DNA of 64,000 nucleotides from Moraxella lacunata (GTDB lineage Bacteria > Pseudomonadota > Gammaproteobacteria > Pseudomonadales > Moraxellaceae). Of the stretch, positions 31,601 to 39,428 are shown in pieces (positions within the stretch are counted from its first letter, which is position 1; every line of letters starts with the position of its first letter). Made by a program: the position numbers and the translations under genes. The DNA lies in assembly GCF_900453205.1 (NCBI RefSeq), contig NZ_UGQU01000003.1:310001-374000 (forward strand), given 5' to 3'. The notes under the pieces were generated by a model, which ran no database searches, was not told the origin of the DNA, and saw only the letters and a list, made by a program, of their open reading frames with translations.

Positions 31601-31667
31601 TGATGATAACTGGCAAGCGATTCGGGCATTTGTGTGTGGCGTGTGGGGCGAAGTGATTGGCGAGTAA
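28659..31667 (+). CDS. glnE: Bifunctional glutamine synthetase adenylyltransferase/deadenylase
   Basis: 1002 residues against about 946 in E. coli. It has two nucleotidyltransferase domains, each with its metal-binding signature: SSDIDLIF near residue 221-228 (deadenylylating half) and ASDLDVVFLH near 743 (adenylylating half), with GKLGxxE/GKLGG ahead of each. GlnE adds or removes AMP on glutamine synthetase in response to PII and glutamine. Odd: residues about 70-105 are an Asp/Lys/Asn/Glu low-complexity insertion built from short DNA repeats (gataaaaaagagaatgat and variants), which explains most of the extra length. It is transcribed away from tusD and followed by a long heptamer array. Confidence 0.93.
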   Translation: MSDFCSSDSELATLALASPFAFGIYQKQPSQVGAFLGRFGLTHSLDRAVFDGLIREFVAICAGISGAEDDIKENDKKENDVKENDVKDGINKDDKKGNDKKDDMRYADVRYDEIDESAVMQAMRELRAMLMVKWIWQDALGVISLERLTTELSDFADACVCFAKDYAWHKTAERYGVPMTSSVQLAQTGMGGVGKKSPKIMPDEFAVIAMGKLGARELNLSSDIDLIFVHLGAGDTDISEQGKKSVENQKFMTTLGRMLIRLLNDHSEHGFVFRVDMRLRPWGDGSPLIMSLSALEKYFNQHGRTWERFAWLKARVVNPVSTPFADELSAVMKNFVYRYYIDYTAFSALREMKTLIMAQQAQRQDTDNVKLGVGGIRDIEFIAQAFLLIYGGHHLALGERSACLDVLSMLGELDYLDDDECTKLMDAYRFLRRLEHAIQARHDEQTQRLPMGDELVAIAQVLGFESVVDFQAVLARHRQNVFVPFNRMVTDRQSPTQSLGETAEMEQVLQGLLSADGLHLLDEFWQSKLVTSLESDAKARLDGAYPILLHALCHHAKSDGAERADDAVPRLIMLLESICRRSIYLVMIAENPNATMGLIPMLSASPWIARELALHPMLLDDFLQQRYLHLPNKAELTDILRQQLLRVLPFDDEQYLTAIRTFKKSQVLAVATADILGLRHIMKVSDSLTFIAEVVLSSALSRAYDELVAKHGHPVRADGMPTDETACGFAVIGYGKLGGIEMSYASDLDVVFLHDIDEKADTVGDNVKVISGMKFASRLVQKVITYLTTQTRDGRAYELDMRLRPSGNAGVMVVSVQGFDDYQRDKAWAWEHQALVRARGIAGDKAVLDAFDVTRHQVLTAHRESEQVRQDVLSMRQKMKEHLGTKSSNQPNNHGLVQPFHIKQDFGGLIDIEFLAQFMVLAHAHAHPSLAIWSDNVRIFEEVAKTGLWSDDWCDRLTQAYLALRKTTHELALSEKQVVVDDDNWQAIRAFVCGVWGEVIGE

Positions 31668-31703
31668 AAGACTTGACAAAACAAAACCTTCGCCGATAAT
31701 CTT

Positions 31704-32151
31704 TTGAAAATTGAAAATTGAAAATTGAAAATTGAAAATTGAAAATTGAAAATTGAAAATTGAAAATTGAAAATTGAAAATTGAAAATTGAAAATTGAAA
31801 ATTGAAAATTGAAAATTGAAAATTGAAAATTGAAAATTGAAAATTGAAAATTGAAAATTGAAAATTGAAAATTGAAAATTGAAAATTGAAAATTGAAAAT
31901 TGAAAATTGAAAATTGAAAATTGAAAATTGAAAATTGAAAATTGAAAATTGAAAATTGAAAATTGAAAATTGAAAATTGAAAATTGAAAATTGAAAATTG
32001 AAAATTGAAAATTGAAAATTGAAAATTGAAAATTGAAAATTGAAAATTGAAAATTGAAAATTGAAAATTGAAAATTGAAAATTGAAAATTGAAAATTGAA
32101 AATTGAAAATTGAAAATTGAAAATTGAAAATTGAAAATTGAAAATTGAAAA
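31704..32151. repeat. Tandem array: 64 perfect copies of the heptamer TTGAAAA
   Basis: 448 bases of the exact 7-mer with no mismatch that I can see, starting 37 bases after the glnE stop and running into the first codons of the DUF4130-like gene. On the plus strand every frame hits TGA; on the minus strand one frame is open and would encode F-N-F-Q-F-S-I repeats, but there is no sign of translation. There are no spacers, so it is not a CRISPR. Confidence 0.97.
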
Positions 32152-32982
32152 ACGACCTGGATTTATTAACCATCGATGACAATATTACCCTAACCCATGA
32201 CAGTGATTTTGATGGCTGGCTGACGGCGGTGTTTGTCTGTTATGAGCAAAAGTGCACAGACAGGGCGACTTTGGTGTGCCGTCATGAGTACATACCAAAG
32301 TTTTTTGACACGGTCGTGGATGTAACAACCGACCCTGCCAAAGCCGAACGGGTGCTGACCAAGCTCACCCAAACGCTTGGCAAAGATGGCATAAGACAGC
32401 TCATGTGGGCGTACTTATCCGAGCTTGACTATATCCCAAACGTGCTTTTTGGTGTGGTCAAATACGCCCCGGTCAATCCCACAAAAAATATCCTAAAAGA
32501 CCACGCCCATCCCGATGTCATGGCTCTACACCAAACGGTCAAATCAGTTGGGCGAGAGCGACACCACATGAAAGCCTTTGTCCGCTTTGAGCATACCACA
32601 GACGAGGGTGTATTTTGCCAAAATCAACCCCGATTTTAACGTCCTGCCACTCATCACCAATCACTTTAAGGTACGCTATCAAGACCAAGATTTTGCCATT
32701 TATGACATCAAGCGGAGCTATGGTATTTTGTCAAGGCAGGGCGATACAGACGTGCAGATGATTGTCGGGATTGATGATGATGTATTGACAGACAGTCGCT
32801 CGGTGTGGAGTGATGATGAGGCTCGTTATCAGCGATTTTGGCAGGGATATTTTGCCAATGCTATCATCAAAGAGCGTATCAATCCCAAGCTACATAAGCA
32901 GTATCTGCCCATTCGTTATTGGCGATATCTGTCTGAGAAACAAGTGCGTGGCGATGAAGAGTTTTTGAAGAAAAAACGCTGA
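32145..32982 (+). pseudogene. DUF4130/TIGR03915-type DNA metabolism protein, frameshifted and start lost
   Basis: Two overlapping frames together form one protein. Frame 1 (32145-32639) has DGWLTAVFVCYEQK and FGVVKYAP; frame 2 (open across 32578-32982) continues with YFAKINPDFNVLPLITNHF and IYDIKRSYGI. This is the pattern of the DUF4130 family found as partner of a radical-SAM protein of presumed DNA repair or modification. The break is best explained by one extra G in the run at 32606-32608; removing it reads DEVYFAKINPD. The 5' end is also odd: the heptamer array reaches into the gene, an in-frame TGA lies 4 bases before the only candidate start (TTG at 32145), and there is no ribosome binding site. 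The radical-SAM partner is not in the window. I consider the gene dead. Confidence 0.75.
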
Positions 32983-33019
32983 TATTTCCTTCTTTGTCAA
33001 TGGGCATGATTATTAGAAT

Positions 33020-33268
33020 ATGATTTGAAAAGCTGTTATGTTTTGGATTCTTATCTTAGACAATGCAAGATTTCACAGAGTGAAACACTTGCAAGAGCTT
33101 GCCAATAACACACCATACAAACACATCATCTTATCATTACCACCTTGCTTACCCAAGCTAAATCCAATAGAACATACTTGGGCAACCATTAAGAAATGGC
33201 TTAGAAGTTATTTGGCGGAGTTTGAGACAATCAAAGAGAGTTTGAAGTGTTATTTTGGGGTTTGGTGA
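33020..33268 (+). pseudogene. IS630-family transposase, C-terminal fragment
   Basis: About 76 residues carrying the end of the DDE domain: ILDNARFHR (second catalytic Asp) and PKLNPIEHTWATIKKW (third acidic residue in the NPIE motif), both typical of IS630/Tc1-like transposases. The N-terminal two thirds and both element ends are missing. It lies between the decayed DUF4130 gene and ssrA. The remnant cannot be active. Confidence 0.82.
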
Positions 33269-33313
33269 GTATACTATGATACACGATGACTTTATGAGAT
33301 ACAACAAGACAAT

Positions 33314-33342
33314 AAAAAAGCCTTGATTTACAAGGCTTTTTT
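33314..33342. terminator. Terminator downstream of ssrA
   Basis: A perfect 12-bp stem (aaaaaagccttg / caaggctttttt) with loop attta and T-runs on both strands. It ends ssrA transcription on the minus strand and could also stop reading from the left. Confidence 0.85.
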
Positions 33343-33394
33343 GATGGTTTATGACACTTAAAAATACTTGATGATTTTTAGTGATTTGGATGGG

Positions 33395-33753
33395 TGGTGG
33401 AGATGGCGGGAGTTGAACCCGCGTCCGCCAGCACTACGCCCATGACTCTACACGCTTAGAGTCTGTCTTTGGCTTTAATCCGCACCGACCCGACAGTCAG
33501 GGTGGATTGGACGATTTGCTAAGAGTTCGCACCTGTCATCGCAACGCTAACAGATGCTATCCTTTGTACGTTCGCATCGGGGTGAGCAACCAGACCAAAG
33601 GCAATCTGTGCCGACCCAAGTAGCCCTTAGGCTGCTAGTGCGTAAGTTTCGTCGTTTGCGACTATTTTAAATTGTATGTTGATTTACAAGAGACATACGC
33701 TCTTGACGTGCATCATTAGGTTTCATTACCAGCGTCGAAGCCAGAACATCCCC
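33395..33753 (-). ncRNA. ssrA: Transfer-messenger RNA (tmRNA)
   Basis: 359 nt. The 5' end GGGGATGTTCTGGCTTCGAC at 33753 and the 3' end GTTCAACTCCCGCCATCTCC ACCA at 33395 form the tRNA-like acceptor and T arm. The tag reading frame (33659 to 33627) encodes ANDETYALAA followed by TAA, one residue different from the E. coli tag ANDENYALAA. tmRNA with SmpB rescues stalled ribosomes and marks the product for ClpXP. The ends are assigned by motif; the mature 5' end could differ by a base or two. Confidence 0.96.
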
Positions 33754-33805
33754 AATGGCTTGATTATAACAAAAATCATCATTCAAATCAAGGGTTATAC
33801 ATGAC

Positions 33806-34648
33806 CTAGCTTGATTTCTTAGCTGTCTGTGCCGACTCGCCACCAGTATTTTCAAACCATTTTTGCTCTAATGCTTGAAACTCACCAGAGGCTTTCATGT
33901 CTGCCAGCCCCTGATTGAACATCTCAATCACTTGCGTCTTGCCCTTGGGCGCCACCGCGACCGCATATGAACCCTTGTCATTCGCATCGCCATGTTCTAA
34001 CAGTTTGGTCTTATACTCAGGATGTGCATTGGCAATATGTTGAACGATTTGCTTGTCGCTAATAATGGCATCCACTTTACCATTTGCCAAATCCTGAAAG
34101 CTCAAAAACACCTTGTCCTGAGCCACCACTTGGTCAATGCCATTATCACGGGCAAAATTTTCAAATACCGTTTCTTTTTGCACACCTAATTTTAGTGACT
34201 TTAAATCTGCCACAGAATCAATATCTGCTTTACCATCCAAGGATAAAATACCCGCAGGTAAATACACATAAGGATTGCTGAGCAGATACTTGCCTTCACG
34301 TTCAGGCGTATAAGAGATGGATGAGATGGCAAGGTCGCTCGTCCCTTGCTCTACTGACTTAAACATCTCTTGCCAAGGCAGAACATTAAACTTGACGGCA
34401 TAACCATTTTTTTGGGCGATATGAGTGATAAGTTCTACATCAAAACCGATGGGATTGCCCTTTTCATCAATATAAGCAAAAGGCGACATGCCACTATTGA
34501 CTGCCACCTTGATGGTTTTGGTGTTGGTGTTGTCGGTATTGACAATATTTTGTGTGGCAGGCTCTTTGTCGCCACAAGCCGATAAAAATCCAGTCATGCA
34601 AATTGCACCAATCATGACGCCCTGACCTAAAAATGAAGTGTATTTCAT
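33806..34648 (-). CDS. Amino-acid-binding lipoprotein (SBP_bac_3 family)
   Basis: 280 residues. The lipoprotein signal ends in LSAC (Cys25). The rest follows the type II periplasmic binding protein of polar amino-acid ABC importers: GMSPFAYIDEKGNPIGFDVEL near residue 55-74, PWQEMFKSVEQGTSDLAISSIS, the Arg of TPEREGKY that contacts the ligand carboxylate, and the second-lobe LGVQKETVFENF and DAIISDK. No ABC permease or ATPase gene is adjacent, so it is an orphan that either works with a distant transporter or acts as a sensor. The ligand is not predictable. It ends 53 bases from the ssrA 5' end, on the same strand. Confidence 0.87.
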   Translation of the reverse strand: MKYTSFLGQGVMIGAICMTGFLSACGDKEPATQNIVNTDNTNTKTIKVAVNSGMSPFAYIDEKGNPIGFDVELITHIAQKNGYAVKFNVLPWQEMFKSVEQGTSDLAISSISYTPEREGKYLLSNPYVYLPAGILSLDGKADIDSVADLKSLKLGVQKETVFENFARDNGIDQVVAQDKVFLSFQDLANGKVDAIISDKQIVQHIANAHPEYKTKLLEHGDANDKGSYAVAVAPKGKTQVIEMFNQGLADMKASGEFQALEQKWFENTGGESAQTAKKSS

Positions 34649-34824
34649 AACCGCTCCTAACGATTTTTATGTTTATTTAAACTTTCTTAATAATATTGGG
34701 TAGATTTATTAATAATAATCATACTCAATATTGATAATATTGTATAAAATAACATTGATTTTTGCAATGATTAATATTGGAAAAATTCATTAATAATATT
34801 AGGGATTTTAGTTATAAGTATTTG

Positions 34825-34957
34825 GGTATTGTTAATTGAGTATACTTTTCTAGAAAGCCGTTCGTGGTGAGCTTGTCGAACCATAACGGTTTTCCTAGAC
34901 TTCGACAAGCTCAGTCCGAACGGAAAACCTTAAAATCTATCTTTATTTAACAATACC
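34825..34957. mobile_element. 133-bp MITE-like element, copy A
   Basis: 133 bases with inverted ends ggtattgttaa / ttaacaatacc, flanked by the 8-bp direct repeat AGTATTTG (34817-34824 and 34958-34965). It is identical over its full length to copies B and C but inserted in the opposite orientation. Its interior contains REP-like palindromes (ttcgacaagctca). The rest of the 34649-35246 intergenic region is AT-rich with no gene I can support. Confidence 0.93.
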
Positions 34958-35187
34958 AGTATTTGAAATAATTATCTTTTTTACATTTTTTAAAAAAACT
35001 ATTAATCTTAATTTTCATGAAATTTGATAAATAAAAAACCATGTTGTCTTTAATGAATTTATATCAAGCATCGGGGCATGTCTTCTTTATGTATTTTTGT
35101 ATAAATAACCATTTGGATTCATAAATTTTAAAATGCAGATTGCACCAAAAAGGGCAGACCTGCCCTAACCATGCAGATATCCATAAA

Positions 35188-35212
35188 AAACCCGTGATTC
35201 ACTCACGGGTTT
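35188..35212 (-). terminator. Terminator of the DUF937/OmpA gene
   Basis: A perfect 10-bp stem (aaacccgtga / tcacgggttt) with loop ttcac, followed on the minus strand by ttt; it lies 35 bases after the stop. Confidence 0.8.
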
Positions 35213-35246
35213 GCTGTTTTAAAAATGGATTAAAATCACGTTTGGC

Positions 35247-37361
35247 TTAACGCACTTCTCTTTCTACACCTCGCCCTTGCTCAGAGCTAATTGTGGCATT
35301 ACTAAGCTCAATAAAATCATCAGGTAAGGCAGGTGTACTTGCTGACGGGGTAGGGGGTGGGGTGGTGCCAATATAACCTGATGGGGCAGGGGCAGGATAC
35401 ACTTCGGGCAGGGGTTGTACATTTTGTACAGGTTGGGGTAGGTAGTTGCCATCGGGCATGCCTTGTACGGGCATGTTTTGCACAGGCATGGACTCTGGCA
35501 TGGTCTGCATGGGTACATTTTGCACAGGCATGGGCATTTGTTGTACGGGGGCAGGCATGGGCATGCTTTGGGCAGGCATGGTGGTGTTTGGTGCTGGCAC
35601 AAGCTGGGTCATGTCCACGTTGAGTGCGGTCATGGTCGCTTCATCAAACACCAAAAACTCTGTCCGCCCATTTTTAAAGCGACCCAACTCGGTCACGTTG
35701 TCCGATATTGGAAAGCTGTCGCCCACACCTTTGGGGGTCAGCTGGGTATCACTTACGCCCTGCTCTACCAAAAAGGCTTTGACCGCTTCGGCTTGACTTT
35801 GTGATAGGCTAAGATTTGCCATGCGGTCAGTGCCATCTCCGCCACTGGTGTGGGTTGCGATGATGAGCTTGATGCTCGGATTGGCTTTGATTTTCTCTGC
35901 CAGTAGTGACAGCACGCCATGGGTGTTGGCAGGCAACTCGCTTGTGCCATTAAAGTCAATCACCGCAAGGCTTGCCGAGCGTGACAAGTCGTAGCTGTTG
36001 GGCGGATTATCAAGACCATTTAGGGCGGTCGTGGCACGTTCAAAGCTCTGATTGATGACATTTGTCTTGTCCAACGCAGGAGCAGGCGAGACGTCAAACT
36101 GCGGGGCGAGCAGGGCGATGTCATTGACGATTCTAGGCAGGATGTCTATCTTTGGCGTATTGACATAGATGTGGTCGCCGATAATCTCAATGCTGGTAAA
36201 CGGCTCAGCCTTGACCATCGCCATGATGCTCTCCAAGCGTTCTAGCCCTGTCAGCGATGTGCCAAAATTATCATCGATGTCCATGATACAGCCGATTTGC
36301 CCGAAGTTCTTTTGTAGCACCCCGAGCAGTTGTTCTTGGAGCTGGCTGTTGCCCACTTCGGCTTGACAGGCGTACAGCGTGCCGTTCTCGCCTGATGTTA
36401 GGGACAGACGGGGCGGATTTAGCGATTTGACGGTCGGTGTGGCGACATTGGGGTCATGGACGGGGGTGGTCTCTGATGAGCCTGATTTGTCTTTTAGTAG
36501 ATACCATGCTCCACCCCCGACAGCCAAGGCGATAAGCCCTGCTCCGAGTCCCATTAATAAAGGGTTGGGGCGTGCTACCTTGGGTTTAACATGGGGTTTA
36601 ATGGGGTGATGACCATTAAGATGATTATCATCATTGACGCCATCTTGGGCGGTTGTATCGGTATTGATATCATCATTTATATTATTATCAATACTGCCAT
36701 TGATACCGCCATTAATGCCATTATTTATGCCATCTTGATAAATGCCATTGGTATTAATATTTTCCCCTTGTTTTTCACTATCAAAGGGTGTATTGGTATT
36801 ATCATTAATATCAGCAGTTTTGGTGACACTAATAATTGGTGAGTCATCTGTGGCGATGGGAGTATTATCAATATCATCATCTGCTTGATTGGGCTGATTA
36901 TCAGAATTGATAAATGCCAAATCAGCAGTTGGCGTTTGTCCATTTAATTGTTCAATCTTTTGAGCCAGCGAGCTTTGGATAAACTGGGGTGACCACGCAG
37001 GCAAATGCGTGCGACTTGATTCAAAATTCTGTGCCAAAAAAGCAATCAGCCCCTGACCCCCTGCCAAATTCGCCACTTCCACCATCATCGGCGGAGTAAT
37101 GGCTTTTAGGAGTGTCATCGTGGACTGCTCATCCATGTGAAAACTGCGTGCCAAACGCCTTGCCAAAGGCTCTGCCTGCATGCCCCACAAGGCGGTCAGG
37201 CTGTGATTTTTGGCATTGGTGCTGTCAAAGCCATCATTAAGCTCAATCAAGCGTGCCGTGCTTAGGGCATAATACTGCTTTAACAAATCCGCACTCGTAT
37301 CTTCGTTTGAGATGCCCATAGAGCTTGATACCAACCCATGCAAATACTGTACGATGTCCAT
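35247..37361 (-). CDS. OmpA-family protein with N-terminal DUF937-like domain
   Basis: 704 residues. Residues 1-135 are helical and resemble the DUF937 domain (LLKQYYALSTARLIELNDGF ... MTLLKAITPPMMVEV). A disordered Asn/Asp/Ile-rich stretch (about 150-250, with GINNGINGGING repeats) precedes a single membrane helix near residues 275-292 (LLMGLGAGLIALAVGGGAWYLL). After a BON/lipoprotein-like region comes an OmpA C-terminal peptidoglycan-binding domain (SYDLSRSASLAVIDFNGTSELP ... IIATHTSGGDGTDRMANLSLSQSQAEAVKAFLVEQGV, with the usual LSxxRA-like segment). The tail is rich in Met, Pro, Gln and Val (MPMPAPVQQMPMPVQ). It is likely an inner-membrane protein reaching the peptidoglycan. A 614-bp tandem array begins 167 bases upstream of its ATG. 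Confidence 0.82.
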   Translation of the reverse strand: MDIVQYLHGLVSSSMGISNEDTSADLLKQYYALSTARLIELNDGFDSTNAKNHSLTALWGMQAEPLARRLARSFHMDEQSTMTLLKAITPPMMVEVANLAGGQGLIAFLAQNFESSRTHLPAWSPQFIQSSLAQKIEQLNGQTPTADLAFINSDNQPNQADDDIDNTPIATDDSPIISVTKTADINDNTNTPFDSEKQGENINTNGIYQDGINNGINGGINGSIDNNINDDINTDTTAQDGVNDDNHLNGHHPIKPHVKPKVARPNPLLMGLGAGLIALAVGGGAWYLLKDKSGSSETTPVHDPNVATPTVKSLNPPRLSLTSGENGTLYACQAEVGNSQLQEQLLGVLQKNFGQIGCIMDIDDNFGTSLTGLERLESIMAMVKAEPFTSIEIIGDHIYVNTPKIDILPRIVNDIALLAPQFDVSPAPALDKTNVINQSFERATTALNGLDNPPNSYDLSRSASLAVIDFNGTSELPANTHGVLSLLAEKIKANPSIKLIIATHTSGGDGTDRMANLSLSQSQAEAVKAFLVEQGVSDTQLTPKGVGDSFPISDNVTELGRFKNGRTEFLVFDEATMTALNVDMTQLVPAPNTTMPAQSMPMPAPVQQMPMPVQNVPMQTMPESMPVQNMPVQGMPDGNYLPQPVQNVQPLPEVYPAPAPSGYIGTTPPPTPSASTPALPDDFIELSNATISSEQGRGVEREVR

Positions 37362-37527
37362 CGCTCACCTTATCAACTGTTTTTATGCTAACCCTTTATT
37401 ATACCGCAAATTCTTACAAAAATCTGTGCCATTATCGTCATCGCCTTGCCTTTTGTCTTGTTTTTGTGCTGTTTTATCATCTGATGCGGTAAGGGCTTGA
37501 CATGGTGTTGGGCGGTGCGATAATCAA

Positions 37528-37911
37528 TTGAAAAATTGAAAAATTGAAAAATTGAAAAATTGAAAAATTGAAAAATTGAAAAATTGAAAAATTGAAAAAT
37601 TGAAAAATTGAAAAATTGAAAAATTGAAAAATTGAAAAATTGAAAAATTGAAAAATTGAAAAATTGAAAAATTGAAAAATTGAAAAATTGAAAAATTGAA
37701 AAATTGAAAAATTGAAAAATTGAAAAATTGAAAAATTGAAAAATTGAAAAATTGAAAAATTGAAAAATTGAAAAATTGAAAAATTGAAAAATTGAAAAAT
37801 TGAAAAATTGAAAAATTGAAAAATTGAAAAATTGAAAAATTGAAAAATTGAAAAATTGAAAAATTGAAAAATTGAAAAATTGAAAAATTGAAAAATTGAA
37901 AAATTGAAAAA
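37528..37911. repeat. Tandem array: 48 perfect copies of the 8-mer TTGAAAAA
   Basis: 384 bases, 48 exact units. It abuts a 9-mer array at 37912. It lies in the divergent region between the OmpA-family gene and the recombinase gene. Confidence 0.97.
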
Positions 37912-38141
37912 TTGGGAAAATTGGGAAAATTGGGAAAATTGGGAAAATTGGGAAAATTGGGAAAATTGGGAAAATTGGGAAAATTGGGAAAATTGGGAAA
38001 ATTGGGAAAATTGGGAAAATTGGGAAAATTGGGAAAATTGGGAAAATTGGGAAAATTGGGAAAATTGGGAAGGGAAAATTGGGAAAATTGGGAAAATTGG
38101 GAAAATTGGGAAAATTGGGAAAATTGGGAAAATTGGGAAAA
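37912..38141. repeat. Tandem array: 24 copies of the 9-mer TTGGGAAAA with one irregular unit
   Basis: 17 units from 37912 to 38064, an irregular 14-base unit (38065-38078, with an inserted gaagg-type segment), then 7 units to 38141. It follows the 8-mer array with no gap and shares its TTG...AAAA form. Confidence 0.96.
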
Positions 38142-38306
38142 TTATTTAACATAACCAAAATTATTTGGTTGTCATGACAAATCGTGATAAGATAGTTGTT
38201 CCTAAATTTCCTAGTCTGATTTTACCAATTTACCAAATCCACCCAAATAATTTTCCCGATATTTATCCAATACTTATCTAGCATTTACCCAATAATAGCC
38301 ATAGCC

Positions 38307-39428
38307 ATGAGACTGTCCGCCATTTTAAACCAAACCCACTCCGCCCAATCATCCAGTGACGCTCATCCGCCAAGCCTAGCTAGGCAAGCAGAGCAGGCTC
38401 ATGACATGCCCATTAGCCATGATACAGACCCAAGACAAGCCATGACTCAGACTCTGCTATCAGCGATAGAGCGGTGGCTGTCGTCACTGACAGGGCAGAA
38501 TTATTCGCCCCACACGCTGTCGGCGTATCGGGCGAGCATGTACCGCTTTGGCGAGTTTTTGGGGCGTTATGGCGTGGACTGGCAGGACTGTCGCCCCAAG
38601 GATTTGGAGTGGTATGTCGTGACACGGTTGGAGCAGGATAGGGTGCAGACGGCGAGTGTCAAACGGGACATTTCTGCCATCAAGCGGTTTTATCAGTTTG
38701 CCATCAAGGAGCAGGAGCGGATGACAGACGGCAAAGCGACTATCTGTAACCCGACCATCGGTTATCGCCTAAAATCCGCCCCCAAGCCCTTGCCTGTGGT
38801 GTTGGATGTGGATTTGATGACACAGCTGTTGGAGCAAGCCCCACCCGATGACCCCGAGCAGGCGGATTTGTGGGTGCGAGATAAGGCGATGTTTGAGCTG
38901 ATGTACAGTAGCGGACTGCGTTTGGCGGAACTGGCATCGCTTGATGTGGCAGATGTGGATTTGACCGCCAAATCGGTTAGGGTGCTGGGCAAAGGCAAAA
39001 AAATGCGTGTTGTTCCTATTGGCACCAAGGCGATGCAAGCCATCAATGCCTACCTGCCTTATCGCACATCATGGCAAGCCAAAAAAGTCGCCAAAACTGC
39101 CAAGCCTGATGACATCACGCCTGCCAGTACCGTCAAGGCGTTGTTCATCAGTGAGCGACATGGCAAAAGACTAAGCGAGCGTGCGATACAGCTTCGTCTG
39201 TCGCTGTGTGCCACTCGGGCAGGCATCGCCCAGGGTTTGCATCCACATTTGCTTCGCCACAGTTTTGCGTCGCACCTGTTGTCATCAAGTGGTGATTTGC
39301 GTGCGGTGCAGGAGCTGTTGGGGCATAGCAATCTTAGCACCACGCAGATTTATACCCATGTGGACTTTGGGTCACTGACCAAGGTTTATGATAAGACACA
39401 TCCTAGGGCGACCGCCAAAAAGCCTTAA
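38307..39428 (+). CDS. xerC: Tyrosine recombinase XerC
   Basis: 373 residues; XerC is usually about 300, so about 45 residues of Ser/His-rich N-terminus are extra and the true start may be a later Met (residue 34 or 46). The SAM-like N-domain (SPHTLSAYRASMYRFGEFL) precedes the catalytic domain with Arg205 (SGLRLAEL), Lys229, His314 and Arg317 (HLLRHSFASHLL), His340 (LLGHSNLSTTQIYTH) and nucleophile Tyr349. XerC with XerD resolves chromosome dimers at dif. The motif forms match XerC better than a phage integrase, and no phage genes are near. The compound repeat array ends 166 bases upstream. Confidence 0.88.
   Translation: MRLSAILNQTHSAQSSSDAHPPSLARQAEQAHDMPISHDTDPRQAMTQTLLSAIERWLSSLTGQNYSPHTLSAYRASMYRFGEFLGRYGVDWQDCRPKDLEWYVVTRLEQDRVQTASVKRDISAIKRFYQFAIKEQERMTDGKATICNPTIGYRLKSAPKPLPVVLDVDLMTQLLEQAPPDDPEQADLWVRDKAMFELMYSSGLRLAELASLDVADVDLTAKSVRVLGKGKKMRVVPIGTKAMQAINAYLPYRTSWQAKKVAKTAKPDDITPASTVKALFISERHGKRLSERAIQLRLSLCATRAGIAQGLHPHLLRHSFASHLLSSSGDLRAVQELLGHSNLSTTQIYTHVDFGSLTKVYDKTHPRATAKKP

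Noticed and set aside
31436-32182. Long minus-strand open frame with F-N-F-Q-F-S-I repeats
   Set aside because: It is only the translation of the 7-mer array and overlaps the end of glnE. There is no start region or conserved sequence.
31704-38141. Tandem arrays as CRISPR
   Set aside because: Units of 7-9 bases follow each other directly with no unique spacers, and no cas genes are present.
37388-38158. Long minus-strand open frame with NFP and IFP repeats, and plus-strand frames reading ENW or GKL repeats
   Set aside because: These are translations of the 8-mer and 9-mer arrays. A stop-free frame follows from unit lengths and composition alone.
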